A stretch of 50,301 bases of DNA from an uncultured Bacteroidales bacterium (GTDB lineage Bacteria; Bacteroidota; Bacteroidia; Bacteroidales; Muribaculaceae): NCBI GenBank assembly GCA_947072905.1, contig CAMTKF010000014.1, forward strand, positions 1-50,301, in the 5' to 3' direction. The translations under genes and the position numbers were made by a program. The notes beneath the pieces were generated by a model. That model did not search any database. It was not told the DNA's origin and saw nothing but the letters and a program-made list of their open reading frames with translations. Positions 33,520-43,159 of the stretch are shown one piece after another; position 1 is the stretch's first letter; every line of letters starts with the position of its first letter.

Positions 33520-34464
33520 TTATTTGAACAAGTATTGAGAAGAGATTGATTCGTGGTTATGAACACGGCGTATTGTGTCGGCAAACAGACGAGCTACGCT
33601 CAATACGGTTACTTTCTTAGACGGGCCTGTGTAGGGGATGGAATTGGTGAAAATCATTTCTACCAAAGACGAATTGTCCACGTTTTCAGAAGCAGGATCG
33701 CTCATGATGGCGTGCGATGCGAGTGCGCGAACACTCTTTGCCCCTTTAGACATCATCAGGTCGGCAGCCTTGGTTATGGTACCTGCTGTATCGACCATAT
33801 CGTCAACGAGTATTACATTTTTACCCTCTACATCGCCGATAACGGTCATGGTAGCCACTACATTGGCTTTGGCACGCTGCTTGTGGCACAAAACCAGTGG
33901 AACTTCGAGATACTTGGCGTAAGAGTTGGCTCGTTTGGCGCCACCTACATCGGGAGATGCAATCACAAGGTCCTCAAGCTTCAGGCTCTGGATGTAAGGG
34001 ATGAATACAGATGAAGCATAGAGGTGGTCAACCGGAACGTTGAAGAAACCTTGAATCTGATCGGCATGTAGATCCATGGTGATAACACGGTCAACACCGG
34101 CGGCCATGAGCAGGTCTGATACCAGCTTGGCTGCGATGGAAACACGTGGTTTGTCTTTACGATCCTGACGTGCCCATCCGAAATAAGGGATTACTGCGAT
34201 AGTAGATTTGGCAGAAGCGCGTTTTGCCGCATCAATCATGAGCAGAAGCTCCATGAGGTTGTCGCAGTTGGGGAAAGTTGACTGCACGAGGTAAACTTCG
34301 CAACCACGCACAGATTCTTCAAAAGAGACTTCAAACTCGCCATCGGCAAAGTGCTGGATGTTCATTTTGCCGAGTTCGACGCCAAGGTCTTTACAAATTT
34401 CTTCTGCCATGTAGCGAGACTTTGTACCGGAGAAGATTTTGAAAGGGGGAAGTGAAGAGTTCAT
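33520..34464 (-). CDS. prs: ribose-phosphate pyrophosphokinase (PRPP synthase)
   Basis: A 314-residue cytosolic enzyme converting ribose 5-phosphate and ATP to PRPP for nucleotide, His and Trp synthesis. Landmarks: FSGTKSRYMAEEI (about 11-23), FADGEFEVSFEESVRG, YFGWARQDRKDKPR (flexible loop), MDLHADQIQGFF, and the PRPP-binding loop ILVDDMVDTAGTITKAADLM. Class I length. It is the last of three genes (patatin, alpha-amylase, prs) spaced by about 25 nt each, so it appears to depend on the patatin promoter unless an internal one exists. Confidence 0.97.
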   Translation of the reverse strand: MNSSLPPFKIFSGTKSRYMAEEICKDLGVELGKMNIQHFADGEFEVSFEESVRGCEVYLVQSTFPNCDNLMELLLMIDAAKRASAKSTIAVIPYFGWARQDRKDKPRVSIAAKLVSDLLMAAGVDRVITMDLHADQIQGFFNVPVDHLYASSVFIPYIQSLKLEDLVIASPDVGGAKRANSYAKYLEVPLVLCHKQRAKANVVATMTVIGDVEGKNVILVDDMVDTAGTITKAADLMMSKGAKSVRALASHAIMSDPASENVDNSSLVEMIFTNSIPYTGPSKKVTVLSVARLFADTIRRVHNHESISSQYLFK

Positions 34465-34489
34465 ATATATAATATATAAAGTATAAGGT

Positions 34490-36226
34490 CTATTTATTGA
34501 TTACCTGCATCTTAGGTAATTCTTTCAGCTCTTTTGCAGATATTTTCCATATTACAGCTCCATGAGCGGGAACTGCCGAGGCAAAGGTTACGGAGTCGCT
34601 CAGAGTCTTTACTGACTCTTCTCCCGACAGTAGCTCTTTGGCAACTGCAAATCCTCGTTTTATGCCAAAGTATTCAAAGGCATGTGGAGGTATATTAACC
34701 TCAAGATGAGCTTCTTCAGAGCTGAAATTGACAATAATCATCAGCAGTTCATCGTCATAAAAGCGCATGAAGGCATAATGCCTGTGAGGATTGAACCGAG
34801 GATTCTCATAGTTCACATACATAAGATCGAAGAACTTGCCCATGCTGATGGCTTTCTCTGAATTGCAGAGGTTCATGATCTGTATGTAGGTATCGCGTAA
34901 CTTGGTTTCGCTCTCGGTAAGTTCTCCGTTGCAGCGTCCTTTGTTAAGCCAACGGCGCAGGGTGGGGACGCTCCAGTAATCAAAGATAGTTGTACGTCCG
35001 TCATAACCGCTGTAGCCCTCTGCTTCTTCAGCAGCTTCACCAAGCTCCTGGCCTGCATATATCATGAATGGGCCGGTTGATATCATCGCGCTTACCACCA
35101 ATGAAGGAATCACACGCCAGGGGTCGCCTGCATACTGCTTGGATGCAAAGCGCTGTTCATCATGATTCTCAAGGAAATTGAGCATCTTGTCGCCTATACC
35201 GTCAACGGTCTGCCAGCAATTGGTGATTGTTGCAGCTGAATGGTTGGCCGTTTCAACAGCGCGCAGAGTGTCGTACAGATTAACTTTGTCATAAAGGTAA
35301 TCAAAACCGGCGGTATAGATGAAGCGGCGGTAAATACCTATATCATAAAGTTCTGCTATAAATATAATATCAGGATTAACTTCTTTTACCTGAGGAATGG
35401 CCCAATGCCAGAATTCAACCGGAACCATGTGCACCATGTCGCAGCGGAATCCGTCTATGCCTTTAGATGCCCAGAATCTGAGAATATGGAGCATCTTATA
35501 CCAAGTTGATGGTATGGGGTCGAAATGCTTTGAACCATCACCATAATCATGGCCGTAATTGAGCTTAACGGTGTCGTACCAATTGTATTTACCCGGAAAG
35601 GCGGTAAAACAGTCATCGCCCGAGGCTCTTGCCGGAAATTCTACGTATGCATCTTTTCCGGAGCCTAAGTCAACCTCGTGGGGCTGGAATTGCTGACGGG
35701 TTATATAATAGAAATTATTATCCCGGGCGAAGAACATGTCTTTATTGTCTCCGTTTCCAAGGTCTTCGATGCCTGCCGGATGAGCATCAGAGTGATACTC
35801 ACGGCCTACATGGTTTGGTACGAAATCAATTATGACTTTCAGGCCGGCCTTGTGTGTGCGATCCACAAGGTGCTCAAACTCGGCCATGCGGTTTTTTACA
35901 TCAAACGCGAGGTCGGGATCAATGTCATAATAATCAGTGATAGCGTATGGACTTCCGGCCTTACCCTTGATGATATGCGGATTGTGGCGGGGTATGCCAT
36001 ACATTGTATAATCAGATGTATGGGCATGCTCAATCACACCTGTATACCACACATGTGTAACACCCATACGACGCAAATTTTTGAGAATCGTAGGATTAAT
36101 ATCTCTCAATTTTCCACTTCCGTTCTGCTCAATGGTACCATTGGGCACCGGACCGGGATTATAATTGGTGAAGAGGCGTGGCAAAAGCTGGTATATAACC
36201 GGTTTGAGCGCGTCGTTCTTTTCCAT
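34490..36226 (-). CDS. GH13 alpha-amylase, cytosolic
   Basis: A 578-residue alpha-amylase-family glycoside hydrolase without signal peptide. The conserved GH13 regions are in order: DFVPNHV (134-140), GFRCDMVH with nucleophile Asp263, FIAELYD with acid/base Glu292, and NFLENHDEQRF with Asp356 as transition-state stabiliser. The (beta/alpha)8 barrel is followed by a C-terminal beta domain (about 490-565). It should cleave alpha-1,4-glucans inside the cell, such as glycogen or imported maltodextrins. It is not in a starch-utilisation (Sus) cluster; it sits between a patatin-like gene and prs. Exact product specificity is not readable. Confidence 0.93.
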   Translation of the reverse strand: MEKNDALKPVIYQLLPRLFTNYNPGPVPNGTIEQNGSGKLRDINPTILKNLRRMGVTHVWYTGVIEHAHTSDYTMYGIPRHNPHIIKGKAGSPYAITDYYDIDPDLAFDVKNRMAEFEHLVDRTHKAGLKVIIDFVPNHVGREYHSDAHPAGIEDLGNGDNKDMFFARDNNFYYITRQQFQPHEVDLGSGKDAYVEFPARASGDDCFTAFPGKYNWYDTVKLNYGHDYGDGSKHFDPIPSTWYKMLHILRFWASKGIDGFRCDMVHMVPVEFWHWAIPQVKEVNPDIIFIAELYDIGIYRRFIYTAGFDYLYDKVNLYDTLRAVETANHSAATITNCWQTVDGIGDKMLNFLENHDEQRFASKQYAGDPWRVIPSLVVSAMISTGPFMIYAGQELGEAAEEAEGYSGYDGRTTIFDYWSVPTLRRWLNKGRCNGELTESETKLRDTYIQIMNLCNSEKAISMGKFFDLMYVNYENPRFNPHRHYAFMRFYDDELLMIIVNFSSEEAHLEVNIPPHAFEYFGIKRGFAVAKELLSGEESVKTLSDSVTFASAVPAHGAVIWKISAKELKELPKMQVINK

Positions 36227-36251
36227 AACTTCTGAGATTGCGATAATGAAT

Positions 36252-37073
36252 TTATTTATTTAGCCGAAGAGGAGCTTTCCATAAACCGGCATCACGAAGT
36301 GCTTTGCGGGTATGGATATAACCACTCATGTACACATTATTTATATAACGCAGGTCAAAAGGAGCATAATGCGCTATTTCTGTAGTGGAAATATTTAAGT
36401 CGCATAATTCCATATCGTTGCGTTGATTGGCTTTAGCCATAAGATTGTATGTGCGCATGGCTATCGACCAGAAAGAGTCATTTTTTTTCTTAGTGCGCAG
36501 CGGACTCACATTTATACCGATAAGATAGTCGCATTTGTCGCGGATAATCCAAGCCGGATGATTGCGCAATACGCCGCCATCCACATACTCTGTGCCGTTG
36601 ATCGTAACAGGCGGGAAAGTAATGGGAATGGAGCATGATGCCATTACACGCTCGGGTATGGAACCGGTATGAAATTCTGCGGGAACGCCGTTGGTAAAGT
36701 CTGTCACTCCAAGATAAACCGGGATGGGCAAATCTTCAAGTTTTTTGTAATTTCCCAGATTCTTTACTATGAACTTCTTGAACGGAGCCATTGAAAAAAA
36801 ACCGCCGTTATGAGGACGGAAATTTACCAATTTTGTAAAACTTTCTTGAGAAAAAAGGTCGAGAAAATTCTTGGGGCTGACCCCGGCAGCATATAACACA
36901 GCCACTATACTTCCGGCGCTCACTCCCGCAAGTATGTCGGGGCGATGACCGGCTTCTTCTATCGCGGCCAAAGCTCCGGCATGGGCAAACCCACGGGCGC
37001 CACCACCGGTAAGAGCGATGCCAAGGCGTAAGCCTGCATCTTCTGATTTTGTTATTTGCTCATTCGGCTCCAT
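36252..37073 (-). CDS. patatin-like phospholipase
   Basis: A 273-residue serine hydrolase of the patatin/RssA type. The oxyanion hole is TGGGARGFAHAGAL, the nucleophile elbow GVSAGS and the catalytic Asp in YVDGGVLRNH; the Ser-Asp dyad acts on acyl esters. A longer frame begins at 37175, but the ATG at 37073 (MEPNEQITKSE) is preferred because the -7 box lies between the two, so the upstream extension would not be transcribed. There is no signal peptide, so it is probably cytosolic. It is first in the operon with alpha-amylase and prs. The substrate is unknown. Confidence 0.92.
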   Translation of the reverse strand: MEPNEQITKSEDAGLRLGIALTGGGARGFAHAGALAAIEEAGHRPDILAGVSAGSIVAVLYAAGVSPKNFLDLFSQESFTKLVNFRPHNGGFFSMAPFKKFIVKNLGNYKKLEDLPIPVYLGVTDFTNGVPAEFHTGSIPERVMASCSIPITFPPVTINGTEYVDGGVLRNHPAWIIRDKCDYLIGINVSPLRTKKKNDSFWSIAMRTYNLMAKANQRNDMELCDLNISTTEIAHYAPFDLRYINNVYMSGYIHTRKALRDAGLWKAPLRLNK

Positions 37074-37089
37074 TGCTTTTTTATATCTG

Positions 37090-37121
37090 CAAAGGTACAT
37101 AAAAATGTGTGTTTTTCCAAA
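37090..37121 (-). promoter_or_regulatory. promoter of patatin - amylase - prs operon
   Basis: On the minus strand, TTTG at 37121-37118 and TACCTTTG at 37097-37090 with a 20-nt spacer. It fixes the patatin start at 37073, about 10 nt downstream of the expected transcript end. Confidence 0.82.
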
Positions 37122-37169
37122 GAATTTTATCTTTGAAATATGCAGGATGCAACTTTTTTGTTGATTGCA

Positions 37170-37199
37170 TTGCATTTACGTCTGAATTTCGTAACTTTG
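37170..37199 (+). promoter_or_regulatory. promoter of valS operon
   Basis: TTG at 37170-37172 and TAACTTTG at 37192-37199 with a 19-nt spacer. It is divergent from the patatin promoter about 50 bp away. The leader is about 51 nt. Confidence 0.85.
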
Positions 37200-37256
37200 C
37201 ATGAATTTACACATATTAGTATAACATAGACCAATCCATTAGCGTCAAAATAAAAG

Positions 37257-39950
37257 ATGAAAGAATTAGCAACGGTTTATAACCCGGCTGAGGTTGAAGA
37301 TAAATGGTTCGAATATTGGATGGAACACCGTCTTTTCCATTCAGAACCCGATGCTCGTGAACCTTATACCATTGTGATTCCGCCGCCAAATGTTACCGGA
37401 GTCCTCCACATGGGGCACATGCTCAATAATACAATACAGGATATTCTCGTGCGTCGTGCACGCATGCAAGGTAAAAATGCACTGTGGGTGCCGGGTACTG
37501 ACCATGCTTCTATTTCAACAGAAACCAAGGTCATTGCCAAGCTCGCTTCAGAGGGTATTAAGAAAACAGACCTTACCCGTGAGGAGTTCCTTGAACACGC
37601 ATGGGAATGGACACGCAAGCATGGCGGCATCATCCTGAGTCAGCTGCGCAAGCTCGGCGCTTCATGCGATTGGGAGCGTACCGCATTTACAATGGACGAA
37701 AGCCGCAGCAAGGCTGTGACAAAGGTTTTCTGCGACCTCTACGACAAAGGCCTTATCTACCGCGGACTCAGAATGGTGAATTGGGATCCTCAGAATCTCA
37801 CTGCCATAAGCGATGATGAAGTATTCTTTGAGCAAGAACAGTCAAAGCTGTACTATCTGCGCTATTATCTTGCAGATGATTGCGATTGCAAGGCCCCGGC
37901 AGCCGAAGGCGAAGTGATACATACCGATGAGAATGGCCGTCGCTATGCTGTTGTTGCCACTACCCGTCCTGAAACCATCATGGGCGATACTGCCATGTGT
38001 ATCAATCCAAAGGATGTGAAAAACACCTGGCTCAAGGGACATAAGGTAATCGTACCTCTTGTTAACCGCGTTATCCCGGTTATAGAAGACCGCTATGTCG
38101 ATATTGAATTCGGTACAGGTTGCCTTAAGGTGACACCGGCTCACGACAAGAACGACAATATGCTGGGTAAGAAGCACAATCTCGAGACCATCGACATCTT
38201 TAACGATGACGCCACAATAGCCGAAGTAGCCGGCATGTATGTGGGTATGGACAGATTTGAGTGCCGTAAAGCCATCGCCGAAGACTTGCAGAAAGCCGGC
38301 CTTATGGAGAAAGTCGAGGACTATGTTAACAATATCGGTCTGTCAGAACGTACAAAGGTGGCCGTTGAACCACGTCTTTCGCTTCAGTGGTTTGTAGACA
38401 TGAAGCACTTTGCCGAGACATCGCTTGCTCCGGTAATGGATGATGTTATACGTTTTGTACCCGAAAAATATAAAACCACATACCGCAACTGGCTTGTTAA
38501 TATACAGGATTGGTGCATATCGCGCCAACTGTGGTGGGGCCATCGCATACCTGCGTATTATTATACAGATCCCGTAGACGGTCAGGAAAAATTTGTAGTG
38601 GCCGAAACTGCCGAGCTTGCTCTTGAAAAAGCCAGGGCTCTCCCGGGTTGCGAGTCTTTCACTGCCGCAGACTTCCGACAGGACGAAGGAGCACTTGACA
38701 CATGGTTCTCGTCATGGCTGTGGCCTATAACTCTCTTTGACGGTATCAATAATCCCGGCAATGAGGAAATCAACTATTACTATCCTACCTCGACACTTGT
38801 CACAGGCCCTGATATCATATTCTTCTGGGTGGCACGTATGATTATGGCAGGATATGAATATGTAGGCAAGGAGCCGTTCAAGAACGTATACTTTACAGGT
38901 ATCGTGCGCGATAATCTCGGACGCAAGATGTCTAAATCACTCGGTAATTCTCCCGATCCCCTTGACCTTATCGCAAAATTTGGTGCTGATGGCGTACGTA
39001 TGGGTATGATGCTCGCCGCTCCGGCCGGAAATGACATCATGTTTGATGAACGTCTTTGTGAGCAGGGCCGTAATTTCTGCAATAAGATATGGAACGCATT
39101 CCGCCTTCTCCAGGGTTGGGAAGTAGATGCCGAAATACAGCAGGGCGAAGTAAACCGACTGGCTGTAGAATGGTTTGAGAACCGTCTCAGCATAGCTATT
39201 TCAGAGATAAATGATTTGTTTGAAAAATTCCGTCTCAATGAGGCTCTTATGGTAGTTTACCGCCTGTTCTGGGACGAGTTCTCATCATGGTATCTCGAAA
39301 TGGTAAAGCCTGCCTACGGCAAACCTATCGACAAGGCTACAATGGAAGCTACACGCCGATACTTCGACTCGCTGCTCCGTTTGCTTCATCCGTTCATGCC
39401 CTTCATTACAGAAGAGCTTTGGCAGCATCTTGATGCTCACCCTGCCGGCGAATCCATCATGTATGCACAGATGCCTTTGGCAAAGAATGTAGATCTCAAC
39501 CTCGAATCAGAGGTAAGACTTGCCAAAGAAATTATTTCAGGCATACGAGCTGCACGTGCCAAAAAGAATATTCCGAGCAAGGAAGTTCTCAAGCTGAATG
39601 TAATAGGTACCATACCTTCTTCAATCCACGAGCTTATCAAGAAGCTTGCCAATGTGGATGAGATAACAATGAATGCCGCTAAAGATGCTGCAGCTGCCTC
39701 TTTCATGGTAGATACCACAGAGTTTAATGTACCTTTGGCATCGGCTATTGATGTTGATGCAGAACGTTCACGCATCGAGAAGGAAATCAAATATCTCGAA
39801 GGTTTCCGCACTTCGATTGAAAAGAAACTGGCCAACGAACGTTTTGTGAGCAATGCACCGGCGGCTGTAGTTGAAGGCGAACGTAAAAAACTTGCCGATA
39901 CATTGCAAAAACTTGCAGCTAACCAAGCTACCCTTGACGCTCTTAAATAA
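37257..39950 (+). CDS. valS: valyl-tRNA synthetase
   Basis: An 897-residue class I synthetase that charges tRNA-Val. The HIGH motif is [15 protein letters not shown] (about 42-56) and the KMSKS motif [10 protein letters not shown]. The CP1 editing domain lies between (about 195-400, with [13 protein letters not shown]). The anticodon-binding domain and a C-terminal coiled coil (about 825-897, Arg/Lys/Glu-rich with [17 protein letters not shown]) complete the protein. Length fits bacterial ValRS. The stop shares one base with the next start (TAATG), indicating coupling to the DHH gene. Confidence 0.97.
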   Translation: MKELATVYNPAEVEDKWFEYWMEHRLFHSEPDAREPYTIVIPPPNVTGVLHMGHMLNNTIQDILVRRARMQGKNALWVPGTDHASISTETKVIAKLASEGIKKTDLTREEFLEHAWEWTRKHGGIILSQLRKLGASCDWERTAFTMDESRSKAVTKVFCDLYDKGLIYRGLRMVNWDPQNLTAISDDEVFFEQEQSKLYYLRYYLADDCDCKAPAAEGEVIHTDENGRRYAVVATTRPETIMGDTAMCINPKDVKNTWLKGHKVIVPLVNRVIPVIEDRYVDIEFGTGCLKVTPAHDKNDNMLGKKHNLETIDIFNDDATIAEVAGMYVGMDRFECRKAIAEDLQKAGLMEKVEDYVNNIGLSERTKVAVEPRLSLQWFVDMKHFAETSLAPVMDDVIRFVPEKYKTTYRNWLVNIQDWCISRQLWWGHRIPAYYYTDPVDGQEKFVVAETAELALEKARALPGCESFTAADFRQDEGALDTWFSSWLWPITLFDGINNPGNEEINYYYPTSTLVTGPDIIFFWVARMIMAGYEYVGKEPFKNVYFTGIVRDNLGRKMSKSLGNSPDPLDLIAKFGADGVRMGMMLAAPAGNDIMFDERLCEQGRNFCNKIWNAFRLLQGWEVDAEIQQGEVNRLAVEWFENRLSIAISEINDLFEKFRLNEALMVVYRLFWDEFSSWYLEMVKPAYGKPIDKATMEATRRYFDSLLRLLHPFMPFITEELWQHLDAHPAGESIMYAQMPLAKNVDLNLESEVRLAKEIISGIRAARAKKNIPSKEVLKLNVIGTIPSSIHELIKKLANVDEITMNAAKDAAAASFMVDTTEFNVPLASAIDVDAERSRIEKEIKYLEGFRTSIEKKLANERFVSNAPAAVVEGERKKLADTLQKLAANQATLDALK

Positions 39951-40984
39951 TGATTTCTCCACTCCAAGAAGATAAAAAAATCAAGGCACTGCGGACGATG
40001 ATTGACGATGCCGAAAGGATCGTCGCCATCGTTCACATGTCGCCCGATGGCGATGCCATCGGGTCGGCAACGGCTTTCCAATCGGTTATGACCAAAATTG
40101 GAAAAGATGTCCGCATCGTTATTCCCGACATGATGTTGTCGAGCCTCAGAGCATTGCCCGGAGCCAAGGAAGCGATTGATGCAACACGTTATCCCGATTT
40201 TGCGCATCAGCTTATAAATGATGCTGATATGATAATGTGTCTTGACTTTAATGAACTTTCCCGCATAGGCAAGCTCGGCGATGTGGTTGCCAAATCATCG
40301 GCAAAAAAAGCGTTGATTGACCACCATCTGCATCCTTCGGATTTTGCGGATGTATGTATATCAAGACCCGAAATGTCGTCTACATGCTACCTGTTGTTCA
40401 AAGTGTTGTGCGCACTGGAGATGTTTGACTACATCGAAAAGCCCGCAGCCGAGAGCCTGCTGACAGGTATGATGACCGATACCGGAAACTTCTCATATAA
40501 TGCCGCTGACCCCGATATATATATAGTTGTGTCAGAGCTGTTGAAGAAGGGTGCAGACAAAGAAAAAATTTACCGCAAGCAGTTCGAGACTCATTCGCTC
40601 AACAGTATGCGATTGAATTCGTATGCCATTCTCAACAAGATGGATGTATGGGAGGATATGGGCGCCGCACTGATCACACTTTCTCGTGAGGAACTCAACA
40701 CCTTCCATTATGTGAAAGGTGATACCGAGGGGCTTGTCAACCGACCGCTTGCCATTCCAGGAGTAGTCTACTCGGCTTTCTTGCGTGAGGAAGACGGATA
40801 TGTGAAGGTATCAATGCGATCACTCGGGAACTTCCCGGTTAACGAACTATGCCGCAACCACTTTGGCGGTGGAGGTCACCTCAATGCTGCAGGTGGCGAA
40901 TTTGAAGGGACTCTTGAAGAAGCGGTGTCTCTTTTCCGTTCGTTGCACCAAACAAACAAAGATTTATATCTCTCTAACAAATAA
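39950..40984 (+). CDS. DHH-family phosphoesterase (NrnA-like)
   Basis: A 344-residue cytosolic protein with DHH and DHHA1 domains. Metal-binding motifs: IVHMSPDGDAIGSA (about 27-40), CLDFNE (about 97-102), LIDHHLHP (the DHH box, about 122-129) and MMTDTGNF. The DHHA1 substrate motif is FGGGGHLNAAGGE (about 302-314). This set fits NrnA-type oligoribonuclease / 3'-phosphoadenosine-5'-phosphate phosphatase, which removes 2-5 nt RNA fragments or recycles pAp. There is no CBS or transmembrane domain, so it is not a GdpP-type c-di-AMP enzyme. It is translationally coupled to valS. Confidence 0.92.
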   Translation: MISPLQEDKKIKALRTMIDDAERIVAIVHMSPDGDAIGSATAFQSVMTKIGKDVRIVIPDMMLSSLRALPGAKEAIDATRYPDFAHQLINDADMIMCLDFNELSRIGKLGDVVAKSSAKKALIDHHLHPSDFADVCISRPEMSSTCYLLFKVLCALEMFDYIEKPAAESLLTGMMTDTGNFSYNAADPDIYIVVSELLKKGADKEKIYRKQFETHSLNSMRLNSYAILNKMDVWEDMGAALITLSREELNTFHYVKGDTEGLVNRPLAIPGVVYSAFLREEDGYVKVSMRSLGNFPVNELCRNHFGGGGHLNAAGGEFEGTLEEAVSLFRSLHQTNKDLYLSNK

Positions 40985-40992
40985 TTTATACA

Positions 40993-41565
40993 ATGAAACT
41001 TTTCAGACACATCGGTCCTTTGGCTCTTATGGCGACTATGGCATTGGGCATCACAGCGTGCGATGACAATAAGACCTACGCCGAGCTTCTCACCGATGAA
41101 AACAAATACGTGAATGCGTTTCTCGCCGATCAGCATGTAATAAACAGCATTCCGGCCGATACAAACTTCATCACCGGTCCCGATGCTCCATATTACAGGC
41201 TCGATGAAGACGGCAACCTGTATATGCAGGTTGTGGAACCCGGAACTCCCGGTGACACTGTCGCTTACAATGAGCTGATATACTTCCGTTATACGCGCTA
41301 TCCGCTCGTAACATACAGCAATGGCGAATTTACAGCCTCAGAAGGAAATGATGCCGTACTCAACGGTAACTTCTCTTTCCGTTACGCCAACTTCGATATC
41401 TCGTCATCATATAACTTTGGTGTCGGTATTCAGACACCGCTGGCATACCTGCCGGTCGATGCTGTGGTTAATATAGTGATCAAGAGCCAGTATGGTTTCC
41501 CCACCGAGATGTCGAACGTTCAGCCTTATCTTTTCTCAATAAGATACTACCGTCCTAAAATCTGA
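40993..41565 (+). CDS. DUF4827 lipoprotein
   Basis: A 190-residue envelope lipoprotein. The signal is MKLFRHIGPLALMATMAL and the lipobox GITAC, with lipidated Cys near 23. The mature part has the DUF4827 pattern: KTYAELLTDENKYVNAFLAD (a Tyr-rich helix, about 27-46), then a beta-rich FKBP-like region with YFRYTRYPLV and GVGIQTPLAYLPVDAVVNIV. The function is unknown; an FKBP-like fold has been suggested for the family. It sits 8 nt after the DHH gene and before glmM, a gene order I recognise from Bacteroidales. Confidence 0.9.
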   Translation: MKLFRHIGPLALMATMALGITACDDNKTYAELLTDENKYVNAFLADQHVINSIPADTNFITGPDAPYYRLDEDGNLYMQVVEPGTPGDTVAYNELIYFRYTRYPLVTYSNGEFTASEGNDAVLNGNFSFRYANFDISSSYNFGVGIQTPLAYLPVDAVVNIVIKSQYGFPTEMSNVQPYLFSIRYYRPKI

Positions 41566-41589
41566 TTCATATATCAGAGAGGTTGAATT

Positions 41590-41611
41590 TATATAAACCG
41601 AGGTTTATATA
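41590..41611. repeat. 22-bp palindrome upstream of glmM
   Basis: Perfect 10-bp inverted repeat TATATAAACC / GGTTTATATA around a 2-bp centre. As RNA it gives a weak AT-rich hairpin with no T tract. It could be an operator, or an attenuator between the DUF4827 gene and glmM. Confidence 0.4.
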
Positions 41612-41667
41612 TTGAGTATTAATAGTTCGTTTTTATACATTTAAAATCATTTAAAACGAGTTCAAAT

Positions 41668-43056
41668 ATGTCATTAATCAAGTCTATATCAGGTATTCGC
41701 GGTACTATAGGCGGCCGTCCGGGCGAAGGCCTTTCGCCCCTTGATGTTGTTAAATTCACCGCTGCTTTTGCCACATTTATCAGAAAATCAACTAAACTCG
41801 ATACAAATACTATCGTAGTAGGACGCGATGCCCGTATATCAGGCGAAATGGTATCAAACCTTGTATGCGGCACATTGGTTGGAATGGGATTCAATGTGGT
41901 CAACATTGGTCTTGCATCGACACCAACCACTGAAATCGCTGTCACCAAAGAAAAGGCTTGTGGCGGCCTTATACTTACTGCATCACACAACCCCATGCAG
42001 TGGAACGCGCTCAAGCTGCTCAACGAAAAAGGTGAATTCCTCAACGACTCAGAAGGCAAGGAAGTGCTCCGTATAGCCGAAGACGAATCATTTGAATTCG
42101 CTCAGGTACAGGATCTCGGCAGCGTTTATGTAAACAATACTTACAACCGCAAACACATTGACGATGTGCTTGCTCTGCCGCTGGTAGATAAAGATGCCAT
42201 TGCCAAGGCAGACTTCACAGTGGCCGTAGATGCAGTAAACTCGGTAGGCGGTGTTGTCATACCCATGCTTCTCAAAGCCCTCGGAGTGAAGAACATTATC
42301 GAGCTTAACTGCGAGCCTAACGGTAAATTTGCCCATACACCGGAGCCTATACCCGAAAACCTTACTGATATTGCAGCTCTCGTTAAAGCGAGCAAGGTGG
42401 ATGTAGGTTTTGTTGTGGATCCCGACGTTGACCGTCTGGCTATAGTGCAGGAAACCGGCGATATGTTTGGCGAAGAATACACCCTTGTTTCCATCGCCGA
42501 TTACGTGCTGTCGCACACTCCGGGTTCTACTGTGTCAAATCTTAGCTCAAGCCGTGCGTTGCGCGATATCACAGAAAAGCATGGTTGCACATACACTGCC
42601 GCTGCAGTAGGCGAAGTGAATGTAACCACAGAGATGAAACGTACCGGAGCCATCATCGGCGGTGAAGGTAATGGCGGAATCATCTATCCCGAATTGCATT
42701 ATGGCCGCGATGCCCTTGTGGGTGTAGCTCTCTTCCTCACAATGATGGCCAAGAGCGGAAAGAAGCCGAGCCAGATACGTAAGGAAATGCCCGAATACGA
42801 TATATATAAGAGCAAAGTGGAACTTCAGCCCGGACTCGATGTAGATCTTCTCCTTAAAAAGGTAAAGGAAAAGTTCGCGAACGAAAAAATCACTGACATC
42901 GACGGTGTGAAAATTGACTTTGCAGACTCTTGGGTGCACCTGCGCAAAAGTAATACCGAACCCATCGTAAGAATTTATGCCGAGGCCCATTCTCCCGAAA
43001 AGGCAGCTCAGCTTGCCGATTCAATCAAGGAAGAAATCCTCGCCATGATAGACTAA
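41668..43056 (+). CDS. glmM: phosphoglucosamine mutase
   Basis: A 462-residue alpha-D-phosphohexomutase that interconverts glucosamine 6-phosphate and 1-phosphate for UDP-GlcNAc, peptidoglycan and lipid A. The active-site phosphoserine is Ser106 in LTASHNPMQWN. The Mg loop DPDVDRLAIV has Asp251, Asp253 and Asp255, and a sugar-binding loop follows (GGEGNGGIIYPELHYGRD). A C-terminal phosphate-binding motif is RKSNTEPIVRIYAE. Phosphomannomutase/phosphoglucomutase are close relatives and cannot be strictly excluded. It follows the DUF4827 gene after about 100 nt and is followed by a strong hairpin. Confidence 0.92.
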   Translation: MSLIKSISGIRGTIGGRPGEGLSPLDVVKFTAAFATFIRKSTKLDTNTIVVGRDARISGEMVSNLVCGTLVGMGFNVVNIGLASTPTTEIAVTKEKACGGLILTASHNPMQWNALKLLNEKGEFLNDSEGKEVLRIAEDESFEFAQVQDLGSVYVNNTYNRKHIDDVLALPLVDKDAIAKADFTVAVDAVNSVGGVVIPMLLKALGVKNIIELNCEPNGKFAHTPEPIPENLTDIAALVKASKVDVGFVVDPDVDRLAIVQETGDMFGEEYTLVSIADYVLSHTPGSTVSNLSSSRALRDITEKHGCTYTAAAVGEVNVTTEMKRTGAIIGGEGNGGIIYPELHYGRDALVGVALFLTMMAKSGKKPSQIRKEMPEYDIYKSKVELQPGLDVDLLLKKVKEKFANEKITDIDGVKIDFADSWVHLRKSNTEPIVRIYAEAHSPEKAAQLADSIKEEILAMID

Positions 43057-43085
43057 TAAACGCCATAAATCTTTATAACGCATCT

Positions 43086-43119
43086 CCCGGCCGTCAACAT
43101 TGCAATGTTGACAGCCGGG
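43086..43119. terminator. strong hairpin between glmM and the ABC-F gene
   Basis: 16-nt arms CCCGGCCGTCAACATT / AATGTTGACAGCCGGG with one mismatch and a minimal loop (the centre CAACATTGCAATGTTG is itself a palindrome). No T tract follows, so this is either a hairpin that stabilises the glmM 3' end or an operator. It overlaps the -33 element of the next promoter. Confidence 0.6.
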
Positions 43120-43138
43120 TCTCGCATGCGTACTTTTG
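43108..43138 (+). promoter_or_regulatory. promoter of the ABC-F gene
   Basis: TACTTTTG at 43131-43138 fits TAnnTTTG; TTG at 43108-43110 lies 20 nt upstream, inside the preceding hairpin. The box contains an in-frame TTG that is therefore not the translation start. Confidence 0.7.
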
Positions 43139-43159
43139 GAAAAATACGCCTGTAACTAT

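Noticed and set aside
37074-37175. 34-residue N-terminal extension of the patatin-like protein
   Set aside because: The promoter -7 box lies inside it, so it is upstream of the transcript start.
39437-40207. 256-codon open frame antisense across the valS/DHH junction
   Set aside because: It covers two well-supported, translationally coupled genes and has no promoter or domain of its own.
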